A stretch of DNA of 64,000 nucleotides from Longitalea arenae (GTDB taxonomy: Bacteria > Bacteroidota > Bacteroidia > Chitinophagales > Chitinophagaceae), in assembly GCF_016924755.1 (NCBI RefSeq), contig NZ_JAFFJX010000001.1:558001-622000 (forward strand). Direction: 5' to 3'. The translations under genes and the position numbers were made by a program. The notes under the pieces were generated by a model. It was given only the letters and a program-made list of their open reading frames with translations. It was not told the origin of the DNA and did no database searches. How positions within the stretch are numbered: position 1 is the first letter of the stretch; each line of letters begins with the position of its first letter. Positions 6,690-15,631 of this stretch are shown piece after piece.

Positions 6690-9593
6690 ATGAGAAAACT
6701 GCTGGTGTTATGGATGGTACTGTGCCTTGGGCATGTTCTATTTGCCCAGAATACGATCGGTATTCCAAATATTACAAACTACTTCCGGCAGGATTATAAT
6801 GCCGGCCAGCAAAACTGGCATATAGCCCAGGACAGCCGCGGAATTATGTATTTCGCCAATAACTATGGGCTTCTGACCTTCGACGGTACTTTCTGGCGAA
6901 CCTATCGCATTCCCAATGCCACCATTGTACGCTCCCTGGCCATTGATAAGAACGACAGGATATATGTAGGCGGACAGCAGGAGTTCGGTTATTTCTCTCC
7001 CGGTCAAGAAGGTGAACTCGTGTATACATCACTTAGTAAACAGTTGAAAGCAGACAATGATTTTGCCGACGTATGGACCATACAGATAGTACAGGATCGC
7101 ATTTTTTTTCATGCCTACAGAAAGATCTTTGAATATGGGAATGGCACGGTTAAGACCTATAATAGTATGCACTGGCGGTTTTTAGGATATGCCAATAATC
7201 AGCTGCTGGCTTATGAATATGATCTTGGACTGGTATATTATAACAACGGTCAATGGTTGCCCCGCATAAGAACCGGAACCTTGCCTGCAGATATTCAGAT
7301 AAGATCGGTGACAAACCTCGGCAACGACAGTCTGCTGCTCACTTCCATATCACATGGATTATTTATATTGAAAGGCGATGTTATCAAACCATTTGTTACC
7401 CCCGATATCAAAGCAATAGCCGCTCATAATATTTTTGGCGCCTGTCTCTTATCGCCCGATAAAATTGCATTGAACACCAACCTCGGTGGCTGTATCATCA
7501 TTGACCGGAAAGGAAATTTCATTCAGCGGCTTTCCAAAAATGAAGGCATTCAAAATAATAATGTGCACAGCCTGTTTATAGATAAAGACCAGAACCTGTG
7601 GCTGGGCCTTGACAATGGTATCGACCTCGTCACCTATAATAATGCGATCAAAAATATCTTTCCCGAACCGGGTGACCACAGCACCGGGTACACGTCCATT
7701 ATTCATAATAACCGTTTATACCTGGGCCTGACCACTGGATTGTTCAAAGCCGATCTTCCCCTTGCAGGCACAGATCTCAGTTATGCAAAAAGCGCTTTTT
7801 CCCTGGTTGAAAATTCAAAAGGCCAAGTATGGAATTTATCGAAGGTAAACGGAACCTTATTCATGGGACATACCCTGGGTGCTTTTGTGGTCAATGACAA
7901 TAAGGCAACCGTTTTTGACAGCAAAAGCGGTTTCTGGATCTTTCTTCCTTTATACGACAGTGTTTCCAATTCGGTGATTCTGGCCGGGACCTATAACGGC
8001 ATTAACTTTTATAATTACACGAACAAACGCATCATCAACCACAATGTGGCCGTTCGGTTTGAATCGGCCCGCTACGTGGTAAAGCATAAAAATATTATCT
8101 GGGCCATCCATCCTTATAAAGGATTATATATGGTCTCTTTCAATGCAATGAACCAGCCGGTGGTAGCCAACTATATTGATAAAAAGAAGATCTTATCCCA
8201 AAACCACAACCACCTGTACCGCATCGCCGGCCGCATGGTGTTAACTACCGACAATGGTATATTTGAATTCGATGATGCCATCAATGATTTTAAGCCATCG
8301 GCGTATTTCAGAAAACTTTTTGGGGATATACCTATAGATTATCTGAAAGATGATCAGGCAGGCAATATCTGGTTTTGTAGCCGCAAAAGGGTAGGAGTGG
8401 CTGAAAAGATAAACGGCAGTTACCGGCTCGTATATATTCCTGAACTGGATGACAGGATCATGAGCAATGGCTTTGAGCACATTAATATCATCGACAGCAG
8501 TAATGTACTGATAGCTGCAGAGAAAGGTTTCTTTCATCTGAATTATGCACAGTATAAAAAGACCCGGCATTTCTTTACCACGCTGATAAGACTGGTACAG
8601 GTGGCTGCTAAAAAAGAAGACCTTATCTACGGCGGTTATACAGGAACAACAGCATCGCTTTCTACGCCGTCCATTCCCTATGCTTCCAATTCGCTGCATT
8701 TTGAATGCAGTGCAATGATCTATGGGCAGCAGCAAAACATCACATATAGTTATTTTTTAGAGGGATTTGATTCAGGTTGGAGTGACTGGAACCGGAAAAC
8801 AGAAAAAGAGTATACTAACCTTCCGCCCGGGAAGTATGTGTTTCACGTAAAAAGCAGGAACAATATCGAAAATGAATCACCGGTTGCCAGCTTTTCCTTC
8901 ACGATCTTACCACCCTGGTATCGCAGTTGGTGGGCCTATTTATTATATGGAGCGGTGTCTTTTGCATTGTTGTACTGGTTTTATAAAAGGCAGCAGTGGA
9001 AATACCGGAAGCGCGAAGCGTTGAAATTGATGCAACAACAGCAACGTTATGCAGAGGAACAAAAGCAATTGCAAATGCAGCATGAGCTGCAAATGGGTAA
9101 ACGGGAAAAAGAGATCATTCAATTAAAAAACGAAAAACTACAGGCTGATATCGAATATAAAAATTCGCAGCTAGCTTCCACGGCGATGAACCTGGTTCGA
9201 AAGATGGAGATCTTTTCAAAAATAAAAGACGACCTGAGCGGTTTTAAGAACAATGAAGAGTTCAGAGCCGGGTCAAAAGAGCTGCAAAAGATCATCCGAC
9301 TCATCGACAGTGAACTGGATCTAACGCGGGAGTGGGAACAATTTACGGAACACTTCGACCAGGTGCACTCGAATTTTTTAAAAAAATTAAAAGAGCAATG
9401 GCCCGATCTTACACCCACCGAATTAAAACTGGCCGCCTACCTGCGCCTGAATTTAACTACCAAAGAGATCGCCCACCTGATGAGCATTTCCATCCGCGGT
9501 GTGGAAACCGGCCGCTACCGCCTGCGTAAAAAACTTGGCTTAACCAGCAATGATACCAGTTTATATGATTATTTAATGTCGATAGCCGGATAA
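6690..9593 (+). CDS. propeller-type sensor with C-terminal LuxR-like HTH
   Basis: A 967-residue protein. A signal peptide (residues 1-20, ending LFAQ) precedes a two-component-regulator beta-propeller (Reg_prop-type repeats such as SLFIDKDQNLWLGLDNG) and a Y_Y_Y immunoglobulin-like domain near residues 680-745. One transmembrane helix follows (about 747-765), then a cytoplasmic coiled coil rich in Gln and Lys, and a LuxR/GerE-like helix-turn-helix at the end (about 905-965, LTTKEIAHLMSISIRGVE). There are no kinase or receiver domains, so the signal would pass straight from the periplasmic propeller to DNA. ATG at 6690 is chosen over TTG at 6684. The nearby PL14-like lipoprotein is a plausible target. 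Confidence 0.88.
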   Translation: MRKLLVLWMVLCLGHVLFAQNTIGIPNITNYFRQDYNAGQQNWHIAQDSRGIMYFANNYGLLTFDGTFWRTYRIPNATIVRSLAIDKNDRIYVGGQQEFGYFSPGQEGELVYTSLSKQLKADNDFADVWTIQIVQDRIFFHAYRKIFEYGNGTVKTYNSMHWRFLGYANNQLLAYEYDLGLVYYNNGQWLPRIRTGTLPADIQIRSVTNLGNDSLLLTSISHGLFILKGDVIKPFVTPDIKAIAAHNIFGACLLSPDKIALNTNLGGCIIIDRKGNFIQRLSKNEGIQNNNVHSLFIDKDQNLWLGLDNGIDLVTYNNAIKNIFPEPGDHSTGYTSIIHNNRLYLGLTTGLFKADLPLAGTDLSYAKSAFSLVENSKGQVWNLSKVNGTLFMGHTLGAFVVNDNKATVFDSKSGFWIFLPLYDSVSNSVILAGTYNGINFYNYTNKRIINHNVAVRFESARYVVKHKNIIWAIHPYKGLYMVSFNAMNQPVVANYIDKKKILSQNHNHLYRIAGRMVLTTDNGIFEFDDAINDFKPSAYFRKLFGDIPIDYLKDDQAGNIWFCSRKRVGVAEKINGSYRLVYIPELDDRIMSNGFEHINIIDSSNVLIAAEKGFFHLNYAQYKKTRHFFTTLIRLVQVAAKKEDLIYGGYTGTTASLSTPSIPYASNSLHFECSAMIYGQQQNITYSYFLEGFDSGWSDWNRKTEKEYTNLPPGKYVFHVKSRNNIENESPVASFSFTILPPWYRSWWAYLLYGAVSFALLYWFYKRQQWKYRKREALKLMQQQQRYAEEQKQLQMQHELQMGKREKEIIQLKNEKLQADIEYKNSQLASTAMNLVRKMEIFSKIKDDLSGFKNNEEFRAGSKELQKIIRLIDSELDLTREWEQFTEHFDQVHSNFLKKLKEQWPDLTPTELKLAAYLRLNLTTKEIAHLMSISIRGVETGRYRLRKKLGLTSNDTSLYDYLMSIAG

Positions 9594-9710
9594 CAGCTGT
9601 TTTTTAGACATTTCTCCGCGGTCGCGTGGCCGGTTTTTGATCATCTATATACAACTTACTGATAGTCATTAATAATGTTTTCCATTGTAGAGGTTTTGAC
9701 GTACCCCTGA

Positions 9711-9744
9711 TTTTGGACCTCGCAGGGCTTTATTCGCATTTTTG
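9711..9744 (+). promoter_or_regulatory. Bacteroidota-type promoter of the small secreted-protein gene
   Basis: A -33 element TTTTG (9711-9715) and a -7 element CATTTTTG (9737-9744; consensus TAnnTTTG) are separated by 21 bp, 26 bp before the ATG at 9771. Confidence 0.45.
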
Positions 9745-9770
9745 CAGACATATAACCAAACTGCTGCCAT

Positions 9771-10028
9771 ATGCGTCAAAAACGATTGTCTTTGGTTATC
9801 CTGTCATGCCTGTTTATTCCCCATTTTCTATCTGCCCACACAGACAGTTTAACACCACTTGTTGCCAAAGGAGCCGGCAAGTGCAATTGCAATTTTTTAC
9901 GACCCCAGCAATTCATCAGTAACACCCGTAGTATAAGCGACGTGTTCGCCCCCGCGTGTTTACGCAAGGGACAAAAGGTATATAGTATTATTTATGATAT
10001 GAACGCTTTCTCTAACCTTAAAAATTGA
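9771..10028 (+). CDS. small secreted protein of unknown function
   Basis: An 85-residue protein. Residues 1-22 form a signal peptide (MRQKRLSLVILSCLF, then IPHFLSA), leaving about 62 mature residues with three cysteines (two in a CNC motif, one near the end). No known family is recognised. It has its own promoter-like sequence and is followed after only 4 bp by the PL14-like lipoprotein gene, so the two are probably cotranscribed. That coupling and the clear signal peptide are the reasons to call it. It could be an accessory to the lipoprotein. Confidence 0.5.
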   Translation: MRQKRLSLVILSCLFIPHFLSAHTDSLTPLVAKGAGKCNCNFLRPQQFISNTRSISDVFAPACLRKGQKVYSIIYDMNAFSNLKN

Positions 10029-10032
10029 AAAC

Positions 10033-10887
10033 ATGCAAAGCCTACTCAAAGCAGGTCTAGTGACCTTAACAGTTGGATTGCTGGTAACCGCTTGTAAAAA
10101 AACAGGCATTGATACCAACGATCAACAACAGGAAACAACCAATGCTACGGTAAATACCGAAGCGATCAACAGCACCTTTTCAGTGAACTGGAACAACCAC
10201 GCCGATGGCGTGTACACAAGCTCCGCCGCTGCTGCCGATTTTGGCAATATCAGTGGGTGGAACGATACACGTACCTGGATCTCGGGAGGCACCTGCCGGA
10301 TAAAATTGTTGAAAAATGCATTGTCCGGTGCAGGTGGTGTTATAGGTAATATCGACGTTTCAGATGGCAGCGCCTATGAACTGGATTATGATGTAAGATT
10401 TCACAGCCAGTTCGATTTTAGCCGCGGCGGTAAAATTGGTTTTGGCTTCCTCGTGGGTGATGGCAATACAGGCGGCGATCCCGGTTGGGATGGCAATGGC
10501 GGCAGCTTACGGCTAATGTGGTACCAGACAGATGCCGGCCGTGTGTTCTTTCAACCCTATATTTATTATAGAGACCAGCCTGGTCAGTATGGCGATACAT
10601 TCGGAAAATCATATCCTTCAAGCGGCAGCCTGAATAAAGGACAAACATATCATGTACATCTGTATATCAAAAGTAATACAGGAAGTAATACAGATGGCCA
10701 TGTGCAAATCGTGATCGACGGTACGGTTGTACTTGACCGCGCCATTCGTTGGACTACCAACGACTCCAAACGCCTGATCAGGCAAGTGAGCTTCCATACA
10801 TTCCGAGGTGGCAGCCAAACCTATTGGCAATCGAGCACCGATGGCTACATTTATTATGATAACCTGTCTGTGCATAAAATAAGTTGA
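10033..10887 (+). CDS. lipoprotein with polysaccharide lyase family 14-like domain
   Basis: A 284-residue protein with a lipoprotein signal; the lipobox LVTAC places the lipidated cysteine at residue 21. After a short linker, residues about 55-284 form one beta-rich domain. It contains LDYDVRFHSQFDFSRGGKIGFGF, a glycine-rich loop, and a strand with FQPYIYYRDQPGQYG. This pattern resembles PL14-type alginate/glucuronan lyases, in which the segment after FDF..GGK is normally LPGL; here it is IGFGF. The call is therefore family-like rather than exact. It probably acts at the cell surface or in the periplasm on an anionic polysaccharide, and it may be controlled by the propeller sensor just upstream. 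Confidence 0.65.
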   Translation: MQSLLKAGLVTLTVGLLVTACKKTGIDTNDQQQETTNATVNTEAINSTFSVNWNNHADGVYTSSAAAADFGNISGWNDTRTWISGGTCRIKLLKNALSGAGGVIGNIDVSDGSAYELDYDVRFHSQFDFSRGGKIGFGFLVGDGNTGGDPGWDGNGGSLRLMWYQTDAGRVFFQPYIYYRDQPGQYGDTFGKSYPSSGSLNKGQTYHVHLYIKSNTGSNTDGHVQIVIDGTVVLDRAIRWTTNDSKRLIRQVSFHTFRGGSQTYWQSSTDGYIYYDNLSVHKIS

Positions 10888-10924
10888 TCCGTACGCTAAC
10901 CATTGCTAAACTAGAAGGACCCAA

Positions 10925-10960
10925 AAAAGAAAGGGCCGGTTGCCGCCGGCCCATCTTTAT
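10925..10960. terminator. bidirectional terminator between the PL14-like and M56 genes
   Basis: GGGCCGG (10933-10939) and CCGGCCC (10946-10952) form a perfect stem. On the minus strand it is followed by TTTCTTTTTT, which terminates the M56 transcript; it can also stop the plus-strand lipoprotein transcript. Confidence 0.8.
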
Positions 10961-10974
10961 TATTTGTAATTGCT

Positions 10975-12306
10975 TTAAGGAGTTACCTTGGTGAAAATTT
11001 CTATTACCCCGCTGGCACCCGCTTCCCCAAATTTTTTAACGGCATCATCACCCTTCCACACATGTATTGACCTGATCTGTTCGGGTTTTAACTGGCCCGC
11101 TTCATCGGTACTTACTGCTTTCCCGTTAATATAATACAATACGTTCGCAGGGATCTCTCTTTTACCGTCTTTCACCCTTCCTCCGATCACCACTTTATCT
11201 GTTGGAAGTGTTAAAGCGTCGCTTTTGGGATCGGTTGTCCTATAAATTATACCGGCTGCTGGTTTTTTAAGCTGTTGCTCTTTTGCCTTGGCAGGTGCAG
11301 GTGTAGTATCGGTCTTTGGTAAACGGGTAACGGGTTCTTTGTTCGATTTTGCAGGTGTAAGCGTAGTGGTTTTGGGCGTAAAAAGCGTAATAGGTGCTTC
11401 CGGAACGATCGGTGCAATGATACTGGTGGCTTTGCTTTCAATAGTTGAAATTGACATGGTTACAAGTACCAGCAAAGTAACCGGCAGCACCAGTAATTTT
11501 CGTACATGGCTGAATCGTGCCTTGTTTGTTGTTGTTAACATAAATAATCGACGTTTAATAGATGAATAATAGAATGCGTGTGTTGGGATGAGAAAATGTT
11601 TGCCGTAATGCGCCTGTAACAGGAGCTTTACAAATTCTTCCGCATTGTTGTTGCCTACAGCCTCTTTATCGGCAATAAACTCATGGATGGCCTTGAGCTC
11701 TTTTTGAATGAGCCAGTTAAATGGGTTCCACCAGAGAACGGCATTGATGATCTGACAAAAAAGAAGATCCAGGGTATGCTTCTGCTCTATGTGGGTGATC
11801 TCATGTTTAAAGATCTTCCGCCCATATTCTTCGTCGAGCGGTATTGATTCTTTCCAAAAAAGATTGTTTAGAAAAGAAAAAGGCGCATGTTCAAGATCAG
11901 TATAAATAACATCGACCTTGTTCATTGTAACGATCGCAGAACGCCGCTTCAACTGATATACTTTGAATATGTTGAAGGCAAACAACACCAGCAGCACCAG
12001 GCTGATGCCAGCGGCTGCATAAAAAATCATATCCTGCCAGGATATCGCTGAAGAGCCTGTACGCACAATTTGCGCTGAAATAAAGTCGAGTGTTTCCACA
12101 GCAACCGGCAGGTCCTTTTGCTCAATAGAAAACCAGTTGAAATGCAAACAGGGAATTACTACACTGCAGGCGATGCTGAGCAGCAGGTAGAACCGGTTAT
12201 AATAATTGAAGTTCTTATTGCGCAGCGCCATCCAGTAATAACCCAGGAAGATGCCTGAAATAAAAACAGACTTCAATACATACAGCATGATCGTTTGGCT
12301 ATTCAT
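10975..12306 (-). CDS. M56 (BlaR1-like) membrane metallopeptidase with plug-like tail
   Basis: A 443-residue protein. Three N-terminal transmembrane helices (about 10-28, 38-57, 92-115) precede the zinc protease motif HEITH (His168, Glu169, His172), and a fourth helix follows near 270-290. In BlaR1/MecR1 systems such a protease is activated by an outside signal and inactivates the partner repressor. After a Pro/Thr/Lys-rich linker (about 300-360), residues 370-443 resemble the plug of a TonB receptor (PEQIRSIHVWKGDDA, then GASGVIEIFTK). The penicillin-binding sensor of BlaR1 is absent. The gene overlaps the blaI-type gene by 8 bp, indicating translational coupling. Confidence 0.85.
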   Translation of the reverse strand: MNSQTIMLYVLKSVFISGIFLGYYWMALRNKNFNYYNRFYLLLSIACSVVIPCLHFNWFSIEQKDLPVAVETLDFISAQIVRTGSSAISWQDMIFYAAAGISLVLLVLFAFNIFKVYQLKRRSAIVTMNKVDVIYTDLEHAPFSFLNNLFWKESIPLDEEYGRKIFKHEITHIEQKHTLDLLFCQIINAVLWWNPFNWLIQKELKAIHEFIADKEAVGNNNAEEFVKLLLQAHYGKHFLIPTHAFYYSSIKRRLFMLTTTNKARFSHVRKLLVLPVTLLVLVTMSISTIESKATSIIAPIVPEAPITLFTPKTTTLTPAKSNKEPVTRLPKTDTTPAPAKAKEQQLKKPAAGIIYRTTDPKSDALTLPTDKVVIGGRVKDGKREIPANVLYYINGKAVSTDEAGQLKPEQIRSIHVWKGDDAVKKFGEAGASGVIEIFTKVTP

Positions 12307-12667
12307 GGCCTTTCTTTTTAAGTTGCTTTAATAAGAATTCCAGGTCTTCGATCGACATCTCTTTCTTATCTACGAGAAAGGAAACAACGTTTTTATAGGA
12401 GCCCTGGAAGTAATTTTCGGCGATGGCTTTGATCCCACTGGCAGAATATTCTTCTTTTGATACCAGGGGGTAATAAAAATTATTGCGATTGGGATTCCTG
12501 ACGCCTACAAACTTTTTCTCTACCAGGATCTTTAATAACGTACCTACGGTATTATAATGGGGTTTGGTATCGGCCAGGTGTTCCAAGATATCTTTCATGA
12601 AACCACCTTCACCCAGGCTCCACAGTGTTTGCATGATCTGCTCTTCGGCAGCCGTTAATTTTTTCAT
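12299..12667 (-). CDS. BlaI/MecI/CopY family repressor
   Basis: A 122-residue winged-helix repressor. The N-terminus (MKKLTAAEEQIMQTLWSLGEG) and the following recognition helix region (KPHYNTVGTLLKILVEKKFV) match the BlaI family, which dimerises through the C-terminal helices. The ATG ending at 12667 is chosen because it starts at the usual family position; a longer frame to 12697 would run through the operator. Two perfect palindromes directly upstream are its likely binding sites. It is cotranscribed with the M56 protease, which probably relieves repression by cleaving it. The signal and the wider regulon are unknown. Confidence 0.9.
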   Translation of the reverse strand: MKKLTAAEEQIMQTLWSLGEGGFMKDILEHLADTKPHYNTVGTLLKILVEKKFVGVRNPNRNNFYYPLVSKEEYSASGIKAIAENYFQGSYKNVVSFLVDKKEMSIEDLEFLLKQLKKKGHE

Positions 12668-12678
12668 AGTTGAAGTTT

Positions 12679-12720
12679 TGCCTAAAGTCTTAGGCAATAT
12701 TATGCCTAAACTTTTAGGCA
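12679..12720. promoter_or_regulatory. double palindromic operator of the BlaI-type repressor
   Basis: Two perfect 18-bp palindromes, TGCCTAAAGTCTTAGGCA (12679-12696) and TGCCTAAACTTTTAGGCA (12703-12720), share the arms TGCCTAA/TTAGGCA. Their centres are 24 bp apart. They sit 12 bp upstream of the blaI-type start codon. Confidence 0.8.
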
Positions 12721-12897
12721 GACAAAATTATTTTTCCAAAAACATGCAGTAAACTGAGAAGCAAATGATTAAGGAGCGGCAAATTGCGTGTCAGCTGAAC
12801 ATTTTTGTACCAATTCGCTCAATTTGTACACCCTTTTTCCGCCATGTGCTATGCACATAAAAGTTTACATTGCGGTTGCCAATAAAGCACCTTGCAT

Positions 12898-15528
12898 ATG
12901 AAAATCAGACAATATCTTCTTTCTCCTTTATTGTTTGTTTGCCTGCTGGCAAATACCTGTCTGCAGGCGCAGAACTGGAAGTTCCCTTATCAAAATTTTA
13001 ATCTGTCTTTCGAAGAGCGGGTCAATGACCTGGTGAGCCGCATGACGCTGGAAGAGAAAGTATCGCAAATGCTCAATGCTTCACCCGCTATTCCGCGCCT
13101 CGATATTCCCGCTTATGACTGGTGGAATGAAACATTACATGGCGTTGCAAGAACGCCTTACAATGTAACGGTATATCCGCAGGCCATTGCTATGGCGGCC
13201 ACCTTCGATACAGCGGCACTGTTTAAAATGGCCGATTTTTCTGCGCTGGAAGGACGGGTGATCTTCAATAAAGCAGTAGCAGCCGGAAAGACAAATGCGC
13301 GTTATCTGGGACTTACTTACTGGACACCGAACATCAATATATTTCGCGATCCGCGCTGGGGCCGGGGACAGGAAACCTATGGCGAAGACCCTTACCTTAC
13401 CGCCCAGTTAGGCGATGCTTTTGTACGGGGCCTGCAAGGCAACGACCCCAAATACCTGAAAGCCGCAGCCTGCGCAAAACATTATGCGGTACACAGCGGC
13501 CCCGAACCCGAACGCCATGTGTTCAATGCCGATGTGAGTGCCTACGATCTGTGGGATACCTACCTGCCGGCTTTTAAAAAACTGGTAACAGATTCAAAGG
13601 TAGCAGGCGTCATGTGCGCCTATAACGCCTTCCGCAAACAACCCTGTTGCGCCAGCGACCTGCTGATGACAGATATCCTGCGCAATCAATGGAACTTTAC
13701 AGGATATGTAACTTCCGATTGCTGGGCCATCGATGATTTCTTCAAAAATCATAAAACACATCCGGATGCAGCTTCCGCTTCTGCTGATGCGGTGTTCCAT
13801 GGAACAGACCTTGACTGCGGCACAGACGCTTACAAAGCACTTGTGCAGGCGGTAAAAGAGCAAAAGATCACAGAACAGCAGATCGATGTTTCGGTAAAAA
13901 GGCTTTTCCTCATCCGGTTTCGGTTGGGCATGTTCGATCCGCCATCGATGGTAAAGTATGCACAAACCCCCACAAGCGCCCTCGAAGCAGCCGCTCACGC
14001 CAAACACGCATTGGATATGGCACATGAATCGATCGTATTACTGAAGAATCAAAACAATACATTACCATTGAAAAAGAGACTGCAAAAAATAGTTGTATTG
14101 GGGCCTAACGCCAATAACGTCATTTCTCCACTGGGTAATTATAATGGAACGCCGTCGAAACTGGTCACCATATTGCAGGGAATAAAAGACAAGGCCGGCG
14201 CTGCCACGCAGGTCGTATACGAAAAGGCAATCAATTTTACCAACAAAAATATACTTGACTACCGAGATATCAGCAAGTCCTGTTCTATAGAAGGAAAACA
14301 AGGGTTCAAAGCAAGCTACTACAACAACACGGAATTGAATGGAGAACCGGTTGCCACGCGGTTTGAACAAGGTATCGATCATAACTGGCAGGAAGGAGAA
14401 GCGGTGCTGGAAAATCTGAAAGCATACAGCTTTTCTGCCCGTTATGTTACCGATTATAAGGCAAGCACCGATGGCACGATCACTTTTGAGCTCGAAGCCG
14501 ACGATGGACTGCGATTTATCATCAACGGAAAAACGGTTGTAAACTCCTGGACTAGAAAGCCACGGGACATTGCATCCTATACACTCACTACACAAAAAGA
14601 TTCTGTTTATCACCTGGTGGTGGAATACTGGCAGGGCGAAGGCAAGGCCACCATGAAAATGAGTACAGGTCAACCTACCGTAACTGATTTCGATGCATTG
14701 ATCAAAAAGATCGGTGATGCAGATGTTTTCATCGTTGCTGGTGGTATTTCACCTCAATTGGAAGGAGAAGAAATGAAAGTAAGTGATCCTGGCTTCCGCG
14801 GTGGTGATAGAACCACTATTCAACTGCCGGCTATACAAACAGAACTGATGAAAGCATTACACGCAACCGGCAAACCTGTTGTATTTGTAATGATGACGGG
14901 CAGCGCCATTGCCACACCCTGGGAATCGGCGAACCTCCCGGCAATTGTAAATGCCTGGTATGGCGGTCAGTCTGCCGGCACTGCCCTTGCAGATGTGTTG
15001 TTCGGGGATTATAATCCATCGGGCCGCTTACCGGTTACTTTTTACCGAAGCGATAATGATCTGCCGGCATTTGAAGAATACTCTATGAAGAACAGGACCT
15101 ACCGGTACTTTACCGGCAAACCATTATATGGTTTTGGGTATGGACTTAGTTATACCACATTCCGCTATGATCAATTAACGGTACCGGCAGCTGTTGAAAG
15201 TGGAAAAGCGGTCAAAGTCACCGTGCGGGTTACCAATACAGGTAAGAAAGCAGGTGATGAAGTGGTTCAATTGTACCTGGTAAATCAGAATCCTTCCCTG
15301 CTTACCCCCTTGAAATCATTAAAAGGCTTTCATCGAATCACTGTAAAACCAGGGGAAATGAAGCTGGTTCATTTCACTTTATCGCCTGAGGATCTTACCT
15401 ATGTAGATGCTACCGGAAAGCGTTTGCCCTTACACGGAAAAATACAATTAGCGGTTGGCGGTAGCCAGCCCGATGAACCCAATGCAACCAGCGGGAATAT
15501 TGTTAAAAAAGCAGTTATGATAAAGTAG
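12898..15528 (+). CDS. GH3 beta-glycosidase (beta-xylosidase/glucosidase type) with PA14 domain
   Basis: An 876-residue secreted enzyme. A signal peptide spans residues 1-24 (ending CLQAQ). The N-terminal GH3 catalytic barrel (about 35-350) contains the nucleophile Asp in GYVTSDCWAIDDF (near residue 273) and the substrate-site motifs RDPRWGRGQETYGEDP and KHYAVHSGPE. A PA14 domain (about 465-600) is inserted in the GH3 C-terminal domain, and a fibronectin III-like domain ends the protein (about 770-860). This layout is typical of periplasmic beta-xylosidases and beta-glucosidases that trim plant oligosaccharides. ATG at 12898 is chosen over TTG at 12892. Xylosidase activity is the likelier of the two, but not certain. 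Confidence 0.9.
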   Translation: MKIRQYLLSPLLFVCLLANTCLQAQNWKFPYQNFNLSFEERVNDLVSRMTLEEKVSQMLNASPAIPRLDIPAYDWWNETLHGVARTPYNVTVYPQAIAMAATFDTAALFKMADFSALEGRVIFNKAVAAGKTNARYLGLTYWTPNINIFRDPRWGRGQETYGEDPYLTAQLGDAFVRGLQGNDPKYLKAAACAKHYAVHSGPEPERHVFNADVSAYDLWDTYLPAFKKLVTDSKVAGVMCAYNAFRKQPCCASDLLMTDILRNQWNFTGYVTSDCWAIDDFFKNHKTHPDAASASADAVFHGTDLDCGTDAYKALVQAVKEQKITEQQIDVSVKRLFLIRFRLGMFDPPSMVKYAQTPTSALEAAAHAKHALDMAHESIVLLKNQNNTLPLKKRLQKIVVLGPNANNVISPLGNYNGTPSKLVTILQGIKDKAGAATQVVYEKAINFTNKNILDYRDISKSCSIEGKQGFKASYYNNTELNGEPVATRFEQGIDHNWQEGEAVLENLKAYSFSARYVTDYKASTDGTITFELEADDGLRFIINGKTVVNSWTRKPRDIASYTLTTQKDSVYHLVVEYWQGEGKATMKMSTGQPTVTDFDALIKKIGDADVFIVAGGISPQLEGEEMKVSDPGFRGGDRTTIQLPAIQTELMKALHATGKPVVFVMMTGSAIATPWESANLPAIVNAWYGGQSAGTALADVLFGDYNPSGRLPVTFYRSDNDLPAFEEYSMKNRTYRYFTGKPLYGFGYGLSYTTFRYDQLTVPAAVESGKAVKVTVRVTNTGKKAGDEVVQLYLVNQNPSLLTPLKSLKGFHRITVKPGEMKLVHFTLSPEDLTYVDATGKRLPLHGKIQLAVGGSQPDEPNATSGNIVKKAVMIK

Positions 15529-15578
15529 TAAGGTGGGTTAACCAGTTGAACAGTTGCTGCCGCTTTATGCGGTAGAAG

Positions 15579-15610
15579 TATTGCGTATTAACGAAGAATT
15601 ACTTTCTTTG
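15579..15610 (+). promoter_or_regulatory. promoter of the Crp-family regulator
   Basis: A -33 element TATTG (15579-15583) and a -7 element TTTCTTTG (15603-15610) are 19 bp apart, 21 bp before the ATG at 15632. Confidence 0.5.
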
Positions 15611-15631
15611 TAATTACTCAATTTGACGGCT

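Noticed and set aside
5173-6768. Longer serine hydrolase start at 6768
   Set aside because: It would overlap the divergent sensor gene and hide the membrane helix; the ATG ending at 6555 is preferred.
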